Shown: one piece after another, positions 1 to 7,256 of the stretch
Layout: the number at the start of each line of letters is the position of its first letter
Position numbering within the stretch: position 1 is the first letter of the stretch
Notes under the pieces: model-generated
Database searches by the model: none
Seen by the model: only the letters and a program-made list of their open reading frames with translations
What the model was told of the DNA's origin: nothing
Program-made: the position numbers and the translations under genes
Source: Cellulomonas fimi
GTDB lineage: Bacteria > Actinomycetota > Actinomycetes > Actinomycetales > Cellulomonadaceae
Reading direction: 5' to 3'
Length of the DNA: 64,000 nt
Assembly: GCF_028583725.1 (NCBI RefSeq)
Contig: NZ_CP110680.1
Location: forward strand, 1,922,001-1,986,000

Positions 1-963
1 AGCCTCGCCGACGCCGTCGTGGACTGCGTCGAGACGGGGAGCACGGCGCAGGCCCATCAGCTCGACGAGGTCCGGGTCCTGCACGACTGCTCGCTGGAGG
101 TGATCGTCGGCGCCCGCTGGTCGGAGGGCACGGCTGACCTGTCCGCGTTGCTGCGTGCGTGCGCCGCGATGTCCGACGAGGCGGCGCCGTCCCCGGACGA
201 TCGCTGCTCCGAGCAGGAGCACGGCTCTGCGCCGTCGGCGACGATCGGCCTGCACAGCCAACCTCCGTACCTGCGCGCCGCGTGCCTCCCGCTCCTGCGG
301 GACGGCACGCCGACCGAGTTCGAGGGGCTGGGCGTCGTCGCGCCGGTCGAGCCCCGCGTGGCCGTCCCTCCCTACCTCGTGATGTGGGACCGCACGACCC
401 GTCTGCGCGTCCCGCAGGGCGTGGGCGTCGGTGGTGTGACGACGGCGTTCGAGGCGTGGCTGCAGGCCGGCCACCTGCGCACCCAGGCCCCCGACCTCTT
501 CGCGCTCCTGTGCCTGATGAGCGTGTGGGACGACCTCGTCCGCGAGACAGGGCTGATGACCGGACGCGTGTACTTCGCGTCCGAGACGGCCGTCGCGCGC
601 CTGCACGTGCACGCCGGGCTCGACGAGCCGTCGGCGGAGCACCTGGACCGGCTGCTCCTGGAGGCGCAGTCGCTCGAGCTCATCTACCGGTTCCCCGTCG
701 CGTTCAAGTTCCGCGGTACCTACGGAGGCGAGCACCAGTGCCGCCTCAACGGATGGGGTCGCCGGCTCGTGCAGCGCGCGCTGGTGGACCCGGTCAGCGC
801 GGCCACCGCTGCGGAGTGGTCACGCGCCCTGCGGACCCACCTCGACGACCATCGGGACGTGTACCAGTCGCACATCGACTACGTCGGCTCCCAGGGACTC
901 GCGTTCGCGCCCGTCGACTCGTGGGAGCGTTCGGGTGCGCTCCCGGTCCCGCTGCTTCTCTAG
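1..963 (+). CDS. unrecognised protein, 5' end outside window
   Basis: The reading frame is open from the first base of the window, so the true start lies upstream; the GTG at 19 is only the first possible internal start. About 320 residues are visible. I do not recognise the family. The first 110 residues are mixed and Cys-containing. The last 170 or so residues alternate helix and strand in a way that could be a winged helix, including a stretch rich in Phe, Arg, Tyr and Gly. There is no signal peptide or membrane segment in the visible part. It ends 14 nt before the aldo/keto reductase gene, whose ribosome site follows directly, so it is probably the upstream member of the same operon. It could be a regulator or a substrate-binding partner of the cluster; the sequence does not decide. 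Confidence 0.6.
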   Translation, partial: SLADAVVDCVETGSTAQAHQLDEVRVLHDCSLEVIVGARWSEGTADLSALLRACAAMSDEAAPSPDDRCSEQEHGSAPSATIGLHSQPPYLRAACLPLLRDGTPTEFEGLGVVAPVEPRVAVPPYLVMWDRTTRLRVPQGVGVGGVTTAFEAWLQAGHLRTQAPDLFALLCLMSVWDDLVRETGLMTGRVYFASETAVARLHVHAGLDEPSAEHLDRLLLEAQSLELIYRFPVAFKFRGTYGGEHQCRLNGWGRRLVQRALVDPVSAATAAEWSRALRTHLDDHRDVYQSHIDYVGSQGLAFAPVDSWERSGALPVPLLL

Positions 964-977
964 CCAGGAGGTACATC

Positions 978-1925
978 GTGAGAACACTCGGAGCGCACGG
1001 GCCGACGATCTCGCCGGTCGGGCTCGGCGGCTGGCAGGCCGGAGGCGGTCGCACGTGGGGGCCGAACTCGAGCGACCGCGAGGTGGTCTCGGCGCTGCGG
1101 ACCGGCTTCGACGCAGGCGCCGACTGGATCGACACGGCGGAGGTGTACGCCCAGGGCCGGTCGGAGGAGATCGTCGGTCGCGCCGTCGCGCCGTACCCGG
1201 ACGTGCGCGTCTTCACGAAGGTCGGTCCGCAGCCGGACGGCACCGGCGTCCGGGCAGCCGAGGTGGTGCGTGCCGCCGAGGGGAGCCTGCGCCGGCTGGG
1301 ACGCGACGTCCTCGACCTCTACCAGGTCCACTGGCGCGACCACGAGGTGCCCATCGAGGAGACGTGGACGGCCATGCTCGGCCTCGTCGACCGTGGGCTC
1401 GCCCGGTGGGTCGGCCTGTCGAACGTCACCCGTGAGGACCTCGACGCCTGCGCACGGATCGGGCACGTCGACTCGCTCCAGATCCAGGGTTCGCTGCTGC
1501 ACCGCTCGGAGCTCGACTGGGCGCTCCCGCGGTGCGCGGAGCTGGGCACGGGCGTGATCTGCTACGGACCGCTGGCGTACGGGCTCCTCGGGGGCCACCG
1601 CGACGGGGGGTACACGGACTGGCGCTCCGGGGGATACGGCATGGACGACTTCTTCGTGGAGGAGAACTTCCACCGGTTCTTCGCCGACGACGTCACCGCC
1701 GAGGTCGGCCTCGCCGTGTCCCGGGTCGAGGCCGGAGCGGCCGAGCTCGGGCTGACGGCCGCGCAGGCGAGCCTGGCCTGGCTGCTCGCCCAGCCCGGGG
1801 TGACGGGTGTCATCGCCGGCTCGCGCAATCCCGCGCACATCCTCGAGAACGTCTCCGCGGGGTCCGTGACGCTGACGCCCGAGCAGCTGGTGGCGCTCGA
1901 GCAGGGGAGCGTGGTCGCGCGATGA
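978..1925 (+). CDS. aldo/keto reductase
   Basis: A 315-residue (beta/alpha)8 NADPH-dependent oxidoreductase that should reduce a carbonyl or oxidise an alcohol. The classical tetrad is present: Asp52 and Tyr57 in DTAEVY, Lys81 in VFTKVG and His118 in YQVHW. The C-terminal part has the cofactor-binding AGSRNPAHI segment. The GTG start at 978 is chosen because AGGAGG lies at 967-972, 5 nt upstream; longer frames start in a different gene's shadow. The stop overlaps the next start as ATGA, so it is translationally coupled to the PurM-like gene. Its substrate is unknown. The context of nucleotide- and phosphate-handling enzymes suggests a tailoring step in a small-molecule pathway rather than general detoxification. 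Confidence 0.9.
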   Translation: MRTLGAHGPTISPVGLGGWQAGGGRTWGPNSSDREVVSALRTGFDAGADWIDTAEVYAQGRSEEIVGRAVAPYPDVRVFTKVGPQPDGTGVRAAEVVRAAEGSLRRLGRDVLDLYQVHWRDHEVPIEETWTAMLGLVDRGLARWVGLSNVTREDLDACARIGHVDSLQIQGSLLHRSELDWALPRCAELGTGVICYGPLAYGLLGGHRDGGYTDWRSGGYGMDDFFVEENFHRFFADDVTAEVGLAVSRVEAGAAELGLTAAQASLAWLLAQPGVTGVIAGSRNPAHILENVSAGSVTLTPEQLVALEQGSVVAR

Positions 1926-2911
1926 CGCCCGACACCGCCGCGCTCACGCTCGAGGGAGCCGGCGTCAGCCGGTCACGTGCGGACGAGCTGCTCTCCCGGG
2001 TCATGCCCCTGCTGGCCTCGACCGACACCGAGCACCGTGTGGTCGACGCGCCGCCCTTCGCGGCCGCCGTGAGCATCGGGGACCGCGTGATCGTGGCCAC
2101 GACCGACGGGGTCGGCACCAAACGCAGCCTCATGCGGGGCCGCATGCGCGACCTGGGCCGCGACCTCGTCGCGAACAACGTCAACGACGTCGCCGCCCTG
2201 GGTGCGCGGCCCCTGGCCTTCCTCGACTACCTGTCGTGCGGGGCGCTCGGGCTCGAGTGGGCCCAGGACCTGCTGGAGGGCATGGTCACGGCGTGCCTCG
2301 ACGCGCGCTGCATCCTCCTCGGAGGAGAGACCGCGGAGCACCCCGGGATCCAGTCGCCCTCGGAGATCGACCTCGCCGGGTTCGCGTTCGGGATCACGAC
2401 GCGCGACCGGCTCGTCACGGGGCACCGGTGCCTGCCGGGGGACGTCCTCGTCGGCATCGGCTCGGCGGGACCGCACGCGAGCGGCTTCTCGCTCATCAGG
2501 CACGCGCACGCGCGAGCCGGCGCCGTCGTGCCGGACGACTTCCTGGCGCCCACGACGATCTACAGCACGGCCGTCGCCGACCTGTGCGAGGAGGGCGTGG
2601 TCGGGGCCCTGGCCAACATCTGTGACGGCGGCCTCACCGAGAACGTCGTGCGCGGCTTGCCCGCGCACCTCGGTGTCCGGATCGACACCGCAGGATGGCC
2701 CGTACCCGACTGGGTGTCGCGCCTGCAGCACCTCGGCTGTGCCCTTCCGGAGCTGCGCCGGAGCGTCAACATGGGCATCGGCTACGTCGTCGTCGTGAGG
2801 TCCTCCGACGTGGAGGGGGTCGTCCGGGCGCTCCACGGCCACGGTCTGGCGGCGTGGCGCATCGGAGAGGTGACGCCCGTGGAGGCGTCGGGGCGGGTCG
2901 TCTATGCGTGA
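1922..2911 (+). CDS. PurM-family (AIR synthase-like) ATP-dependent enzyme
   Basis: A 329-residue protein of the PurM/ThiL/HypE/SelD superfamily, closest by motif to phosphoribosylaminoimidazole synthetase. Visible motifs are TDGVGTK (61-67), NNVND (85-89), GGETAEHPG (134-142; most PurM proteins have Met at the His position), SAGPHASGFSLIR (181-193) and MGIGYVVVV near the C terminus. PurM uses ATP to activate an amide oxygen for ring closure. The start overlaps the upstream stop by ATGA, and the HprK-like gene overlaps its end. No other purine gene is nearby, so I infer a paralogue recruited to activate an amide or carboxylate in this cluster rather than the housekeeping purM. A displaced true purM cannot be excluded without the rest of the genome. 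Confidence 0.85.
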   Translation: MTPDTAALTLEGAGVSRSRADELLSRVMPLLASTDTEHRVVDAPPFAAAVSIGDRVIVATTDGVGTKRSLMRGRMRDLGRDLVANNVNDVAALGARPLAFLDYLSCGALGLEWAQDLLEGMVTACLDARCILLGGETAEHPGIQSPSEIDLAGFAFGITTRDRLVTGHRCLPGDVLVGIGSAGPHASGFSLIRHAHARAGAVVPDDFLAPTTIYSTAVADLCEEGVVGALANICDGGLTENVVRGLPAHLGVRIDTAGWPVPDWVSRLQHLGCALPELRRSVNMGIGYVVVVRSSDVEGVVRALHGHGLAAWRIGEVTPVEASGRVVYA

Positions 2912-4112
2912 GACCGTGGTGCCGCCGACCCTCGGCCTGCTCCGCCAGGCGGACGACGTGGCTCGGCGCGAGCTCACGGCACGTCGTGGCGAGCTGACGG
3001 TCGGCCTGTCGAGCAACGACGACCGCGTCGTCGACTGGCCGGTGTCGTACCTGGCTCCCGCGTGCACGTTCGAGGAGGGCGTGAGCCGGGCGGCGACAGG
3101 CGTCGTCTGCGTCGTGGACCACGACCTGCACGGGCGGCTCCGCAGCGTCCTGGCCGGACTCCCGGGGACGACCGCCTCGACCTACGAGGGTCGTCGCGTG
3201 TGGCGCACGGATCTCGGCCCGGCGCACGTCGCGCTCGCCTATGTCGACGGCCCGGGCGTCTGTGCCGTCGACCTCGCCCGCCGACGCGTGCGCTACGTGA
3301 CGCCGGACGTCTCCGACGCGAGGTTCGAGGCCGCGCGCCTCGTCCGTGAGGTGCTGCGCCGCCAGGGTGAGCACCGCGGCGAGGTGACCATCCACGCCGG
3401 AGCGGTGCGCCTCGACGGGCGGGTCTGGGTCATCCCGGGCGCGAAGGGCGCCGGCAAGACCACGACCGTGTGCGCGATGCTCGAGCACGCCGGGGCGGAC
3501 TTCGTCGCGAACGACCGGGTCCACGTCTCGGCGCGGGACGGCGGGTACGTGGTCACGGCGTGGCCCATGACGACACGGATCGGGCTCGGGACCTGCCACG
3601 ACTCCGCGCGGCTCAGGCCGTGGCTGCGCCCCACGACGCAGCCGGTGTACCCGCAGACCGGGTGGGACCCCGTGACCGGCCTCACCGACGCGGACCTCGC
3701 CGCGATGATCCCGGCGCGCGACGGCCCCAAGGTCGAGCTCACCACCGCGGAGCTCGTCGCCACGATGGGCTGCGGGGCCGCCGCGGGGGGGCCCGTCGCC
3801 GGGATCCTGATGCCGAGGCGTGACGGTCGGGCGACCGGCGTGTCGGCGCGGCGAGCGGACCTGGGCCGGACCGTCGACCTCCTGCTCGAGCAGGCCTTCA
3901 CCCCGGACGACGACGCGTACCCGGACTGGCTCGGGCTGCGGACCCGGTCCGTCACCGACCTCGCGCGAGGTGCGGCGACGACGCTCGCGCGTCTCGCCGG
4001 GGACGTCCCGCGTGTCGAGGTGGAGTTCGCCGACGCCCGCTCGCTGGGGGCGCGCCTGCCCGACGTCCTGCGCACAGCGGAGTCCGGCCGAGAGGTGACG
4101 CACGGCGCCTGA
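2904..4112 (+). CDS. HprK-like P-loop kinase
   Basis: A 402-residue protein. Residues 1-155 have no family I recognise. From about 160 there is an HPr-kinase-like P-loop domain: IHAGAV (163-168), Walker A GAKGAGKTT (179-187), and a following VANDRV element where HprK carries acidic residues. HprK relatives phosphorylate protein or peptide hydroxyls. In the paeninodin-type lasso peptide clusters a relative phosphorylates the precursor's C-terminal residue, sometimes with a partner nucleotidyltransferase. Here a nucleotidyltransferase and a tiny peptide gene lie convergently just downstream, which makes a peptide the obvious candidate substrate (inference). ATG at 2904 overlaps the end of the PurM-like gene by 8 nt. 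The gene is followed by a strong hairpin at 4163-4199. It lacks the N-terminal HPr-binding domain of true HprK as far as I can see. Confidence 0.8.
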   Translation: MRETVVPPTLGLLRQADDVARRELTARRGELTVGLSSNDDRVVDWPVSYLAPACTFEEGVSRAATGVVCVVDHDLHGRLRSVLAGLPGTTASTYEGRRVWRTDLGPAHVALAYVDGPGVCAVDLARRRVRYVTPDVSDARFEAARLVREVLRRQGEHRGEVTIHAGAVRLDGRVWVIPGAKGAGKTTTVCAMLEHAGADFVANDRVHVSARDGGYVVTAWPMTTRIGLGTCHDSARLRPWLRPTTQPVYPQTGWDPVTGLTDADLAAMIPARDGPKVELTTAELVATMGCGAAAGGPVAGILMPRRDGRATGVSARRADLGRTVDLLLEQAFTPDDDAYPDWLGLRTRSVTDLARGAATTLARLAGDVPRVEVEFADARSLGARLPDVLRTAESGREVTHGA

Positions 4113-4162
4113 CGGCGTGACGTCGGGGCATGGTCGCTGCCGGGGGCGCGACGTCGCCGCGA

Positions 4163-4199
4163 GCGTGCCCGGGGGAGCGTCGGCTCCGCCCGGGCACGC
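4163..4199. terminator. bidirectional hairpin between convergent genes
   Basis: An 11-bp perfect stem, 4163-4173 with 4189-4199, continues after a one-base bulge into a 5-bp inner stem (4174-4178 with 4183-4187) and a 4-nt loop. It sits in the 99-nt gap between the HprK-like gene (+) and the peptide gene (-), beginning 13 nt from the peptide stop. There is no T-tract on either side, as is common in high-GC actinobacteria. Confidence 0.8.
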
Positions 4200-4211
4200 C
4201 GCGGGCTCAGG

Positions 4212-4262
4212 TCAGCACTTCTCCATCGCCATCTCGTCGTCGACCTGGATCTCGAGGTCCAT
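4212..4262 (-). CDS. 16-residue peptide ending in Cys, candidate scaffold/precursor
   Basis: This tiny gene encodes MDLEIQVDDEMAMEKC. The ATG at 4262 is favoured because a perfect AGGAGG (4276-4271), formed by the last two Arg codons of the nucleotidyltransferase, lies exactly 8 nt upstream. An ATG at 4268 would add Met-Gly but sits only 2 nt from that site. The upstream TGA overlaps this earlier ATG as TGATG, so translation is coupled. The peptide has six acidic residues, one Lys and a C-terminal Cys directly before TGA, and no hydrophobic leader or membrane segment. The strong ribosome site, short length and terminal Cys look like a peptide made to be modified at its C terminus. It has no homologue I can name. 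It could be spurious, but the spacing of start, ribosome site and terminator argues against chance. Confidence 0.6.
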   Translation of the reverse strand: MDLEIQVDDEMAMEKC

Positions 4263-4267
4263 CCCCA

Positions 4268-5401
4268 TCACCTCCTCTCCTCGAGCAGCGAGCAGGGGTC
4301 CACGGTGAGCGCCTGGATGGAACGCAGGTGCTCCACCGCAGCGTGGAAGTCGGCCTGCGGCATGGACGCGAACGCCTCGTCCTCGGCGCCGAGGCGGGCG
4401 AGGACGGCGTCCGCGGGCGATCCGTCGAAGGCTGACCAGATGCGGACGACGGGGCCGGAGACACGGAAGCCGCGATCGGGTCCCGCCAGACCCCACCCGT
4501 TGGAGAAGCGGATGGGACAGAACCAGGGGCTGGTGACGAGCGTCCCCGGCTCGGGCTCCCCGTCGGTCGTCGTGCCGCCGAGCGTCGACGACGACGGCTC
4601 GTCGAACCCGCTGAGGATCCCGTCCGCCATGAGGAGCGTCGCGGCCCGCAGTCGCGTGACCACTAGGCGCGTGACGTCCTCGGGCGAGGTGGGCAGGTCG
4701 CCGCGCGCGAGGAGGTCCCACATCGCTGCCACGCCCGTGCCGACCCCGGGTGTGCGTGCCAGGCGACGGTAGAGGAACTTCGGTCCGACGTAGAGGTCGT
4801 CGTGCGCCGTCAGGTACGCCTCGATGCCGTGCTCCAGCGCGAGCTCCGAGGAGCGCAGCGCCGTCCACGGGTCCCGGGAGGTGAGCGCACCGAGGACGTC
4901 CTCGGCGTACGAGCCGACCATCAGGGCGTGCCGGCCCAGCAGGAGCCGGCGGACCGCGGTCCGGCGCTCCTGGACGGGAGGCACCACGCCGTCGGCGTCG
5001 TGGAGGATCTCGGCGATCGCGAGGCGCACCGCGACACGCACGGCGTCCTCGGTCTGCTCGAGCTGCGTGCGGTCGTCGGACCGCGCGACGAACCCGGTGC
5101 AGGTGCTCACCGCGGCCGCGGCCGCGGCGGGCGTCATCAGGTTGATCTGGACCGTGTGCGGACCTCGACGGTACGCGCGGCTCTCGATGTCTCCGGCGTC
5201 GTCGACGACGTACACGTCGACGTCCGACCACGCGTGGCCCAGCCCTGCGGCGAGCGAGCCGCTGACGAAGACCAGACGTGGCCAGCGCTCGCCGAAGACG
5301 GAGTCGAGCACCGCACGCGCCGCGTCCAGGTGTTCCGCACCCAGGCCGACGTCCGGCGGGGCGGTCGGCTCGAGGCTCGGGAGCGTGGAGTTCGGTGACA
5401 T
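4268..5401 (-). CDS. nucleotidyltransferase-fold protein
   Basis: A 377-residue protein with the polymerase-beta-type nucleotidyltransferase signature near its N terminus: Gly48-Ser49, then Asp60-Val-Asp62 in SDVDVYV, spaced as G-S-x10-D-x-D. Hydrophobic strands flank both halves of the motif, as expected of the catalytic sheet. The remaining 290 residues are mostly helical and carry no domain I recognise. Such enzymes transfer NMP to small molecules, RNA or proteins. ATG at 5401 is preceded by AGGAAGG at good distance; longer upstream extensions are Pro/Arg/Ser-rich shadow sequence. The gene ends overlapping the tiny peptide gene, so the two are translated together. Convergence with an HprK-like kinase recalls the kinase/nucleotidyltransferase pairs of phosphorylated lasso peptides, but no lasso genes are present. 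The substrate is unknown. Confidence 0.8.
   Translation of the reverse strand: MSPNSTLPSLEPTAPPDVGLGAEHLDAARAVLDSVFGERWPRLVFVSGSLAAGLGHAWSDVDVYVVDDAGDIESRAYRRGPHTVQINLMTPAAAAAAVSTCTGFVARSDDRTQLEQTEDAVRVAVRLAIAEILHDADGVVPPVQERRTAVRRLLLGRHALMVGSYAEDVLGALTSRDPWTALRSSELALEHGIEAYLTAHDDLYVGPKFLYRRLARTPGVGTGVAAMWDLLARGDLPTSPEDVTRLVVTRLRAATLLMADGILSGFDEPSSSTLGGTTTDGEPEPGTLVTSPWFCPIRFSNGWGLAGPDRGFRVSGPVVRIWSAFDGSPADAVLARLGAEDEAFASMPQADFHAAVEHLRSIQALTVDPCSLLEERR
4271..4276 (-). promoter_or_regulatory. AGGAGG ribosome site deciding the peptide start
   Basis: A perfect anti-16S match is built from the terminal AGG AGG codons of the nucleotidyltransferase gene. Spacing is 8 nt to the ATG at 4262 and 2 nt to the ATG at 4268, so the shorter, 16-residue peptide is favoured. 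Confidence 0.7.
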
Positions 5402-6111
5402 GACGGCCTTCCTGTCGGGCGGCGAGCGGCTCGGACGGGACGAGGTGGGTCGGTGGCGCGGTCCGCGGCACCGAGGGACGGCCCGGTCCGGGGCGGGCAA
5501 CCACCCCGTTCCCGCCGGCGACCTGCGACGCAGGCAGGCCCACGTGTGCGGATCGGCCGGGGGAAGTCACGGGTCGCGTCAGCTCCTCGGCGGCGCGGGG
5601 AAGGCCGGCGGGCACGACGGGGCGGTGGCAGGCGGCTGCGCAGTCGGCGGCGTCGGCGCACGCCCGTCGACGATGCGGGCGAGCGACGGGCGACCAGCAG
5701 CACGACGGTGAGCAGCGTCCCGGTCGGCTCGGCGCTCGTGCCTCACAGTCGGACCTCCCGTCGATCAGCGCGGGGGGCGTCAGCGCCCGCCTCGCGGCTC
5801 GTTCGGTGCACGGAGCGTCAGGCGACCCGGTGGGAGCGATCCCGACACGAGCCTTGCAGCCTGCCAGCAGGCGACATACCCGCGCAAGACGGTCGCGGCT
5901 TCCAGTGACGAACGGTGTTTACTCTCCCGAACCGTCCATTGACCGCACCTTCCGGAGGCGGCATCATCGAGCGCGGTCGCCGGGGGCGGCTGTCCGATCA
6001 CCAGCATCCGCAGGCCACGGTCGACCGACGGAGCCCGACTGTCGCCTTCGCTGAACGGGAGACGACTGTGCGCCATCGCGACGGGGGCAGGCCGACCGAA
6101 CCGGGGCTCGG
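5402..6111. other. 710-bp divergent intergenic region
   Basis: This region separates the leftward nucleotidyltransferase/peptide unit from the rightward NDK-like gene. Open frames across it have arginine-rich shadow composition and no plausible ribosome sites. The part from about 5,880 to 5,970 is richer in A and T than its surroundings, and the only promoter I can propose lies there. I saw no RNA gene or clear repeat. Confidence 0.5.
5939..5967 (+). promoter_or_regulatory. candidate sigma-70-type promoter for the NDK-like gene
   Basis: TTGACC (5939-5944) is followed by a 17-nt spacer and CATCAT (5962-5967). The start codon at 6112 is about 140 nt further on, leaving a long leader. Confidence 0.4.
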
Positions 6112-7140
6112 GTGACGGCGGCCACGAGCCGCGCCACCGTGGAGCGCGGTGCGGCGCCTGCCGCGACCGGCCTCCTCTCGCGCTCCGCGTTCGCGCTGTT
6201 CTCGCCTCTGTGCGTCGCGAGCGGCCGGGTGCCGCGTGCCCTCGCCTGGCTCGAGGAGCGCGGCTTCGAGGTGGCGTGCACGCAGACGCTGCAGCTCGGT
6301 CGTGCGCACGTCGACGGTCTCTGGGAACGCCTCATCCCGACCGTCGCCCCGAGGCGCGTGCAGGTCGTCGCCGATGCCATGATGGCGGGGCCGTCGCTCC
6401 TCGTGGCGTTCCGTCACCCGGGCGCGGCGACGGCCGCCACCGCCCGCCTCCGCGCGCTCAAGGGGTCGGCCGACCCCGCGGCGCGTCCGGAGCACAGCCT
6501 GCGGACGCACCTCGGCGCACCGAACCTGCTGACGAGCCTCGTGCACACGCCCGACACGCCCGAGGACCTGGTCCGTGAGCTGGAGGTGCTCGTCCCCGGC
6601 GTCGACGAGCGCGAGGAGGTCTGGCGGGCCCTGGGTGACGGCGCGTCCGGCGGCCGCTCGATGCGGCCCGTCGTCCCGGGTGAGGTCCCGCCTCCACCGG
6701 TCGCGGCGTTCGTCGTCGGCGTCCGTCTCCGTGCGCGGCTGCTCGACCGGCTGCTCGACCGCTCGGCGCAGGGAGCGCTCCCAGCCCTCGGCGGCCTGGT
6801 CGAGGACATGGCCCGTGAGGTCGACCGTGAACGCGAGGCGGCCGAGCGGTCGGACCCGTTCGCCCCGCTGGCCGCCTTGGCTCGCCATCGGGAGACGCTC
6901 TCCCCACAGCGGCACCGGCTGGAGCACGCCCTGGGACCCGAGGGTCCGGCGAGCGCCGTCGACGAGCAGTGCCGACTCCTGAGCCGCGCGTACGCCGAGC
7001 TCGAGGCGATGGAGGAGGGCGAGCCGTTCGACCTCCCCCTGCTCACCGCGTGCCTCGACCGGACGGGGATTCCTCTCACCACGTGGGAACGCGTGGTGCT
7101 GGGATCGGAGTCGCTGACTCCCAGTCCGGCTCGTGCATGA
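6112..7140 (+). CDS. nucleoside-diphosphate-kinase-like domain protein
   Basis: A 342-residue protein. Residues 25-160 resemble nucleoside diphosphate kinase: a first strand SAFALFSPL where NDK has its KPDA segment, a central LKGSADPAARPEHSLR that matches the NDK region LxGxTDPxxAxPGTIR, and a VHTPDTPED segment with His145 where NDK has its phosphorylated histidine. The Lys-Pro-Asp motif is Ser-Pro-Leu and the Asn three before the His is Ser, so nucleotide binding or catalysis may be altered. The C-terminal 180 residues, which include a proline-rich linker near 196 and charged helices, are not recognised. The GTG start has only a weak ribosome site. It fits the nucleotide-centred theme of the cluster. 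It could act as a phosphotransfer or binding protein rather than a true NDK. Confidence 0.65.
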   Translation: MTAATSRATVERGAAPAATGLLSRSAFALFSPLCVASGRVPRALAWLEERGFEVACTQTLQLGRAHVDGLWERLIPTVAPRRVQVVADAMMAGPSLLVAFRHPGAATAATARLRALKGSADPAARPEHSLRTHLGAPNLLTSLVHTPDTPEDLVRELEVLVPGVDEREEVWRALGDGASGGRSMRPVVPGEVPPPPVAAFVVGVRLRARLLDRLLDRSAQGALPALGGLVEDMAREVDREREAAERSDPFAPLAALARHRETLSPQRHRLEHALGPEGPASAVDEQCRLLSRAYAELEAMEEGEPFDLPLLTACLDRTGIPLTTWERVVLGSESLTPSPARA

Positions 7141-7167
7141 GTTCACCGAGCGCCCTGGCGCTCGTCT

Positions 7168-7209
7168 CCCGCGGCAGTCCGGCGGACAGGTCTGCCGAGC
7201 TGCCGCGGG
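7168..7209 (+). terminator. hairpin between NDK-like and SDR genes
   Basis: A 10-bp perfect outer stem (7168-7177 with 7200-7209) encloses a second, imperfect stem. It lies in the 116-nt gap between two same-strand genes and ends 47 nt before the SDR start. It could be an attenuator or a partial terminator. Confidence 0.5.
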
Positions 7210-7256
7210 TGGGTCCGACAGCCGGGTGCCGGCTTCCGCACAGCAGACGGAGGATC

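Noticed and set aside
159..977. Extension of the aldo/keto reductase frame upstream to 159
   Set aside because: The sequence is Arg/Pro-rich and overlaps the first gene in another frame. AGGAGG before GTG 978 sets the start.
4263..4268. ATG at 4268 as the peptide start (18 residues)
   Set aside because: It is only 2 nt from AGGAGG, whereas ATG at 4262 has 8 nt, so the shorter peptide is preferred.
2904..5401. Lasso, lanthipeptide or YcaO cluster
   Set aside because: HprK-like and nucleotidyltransferase genes occur in lasso clusters, but I see no B1/B2/C, LanM/LanB, YcaO, radical SAM or leader-type precursor in the window.
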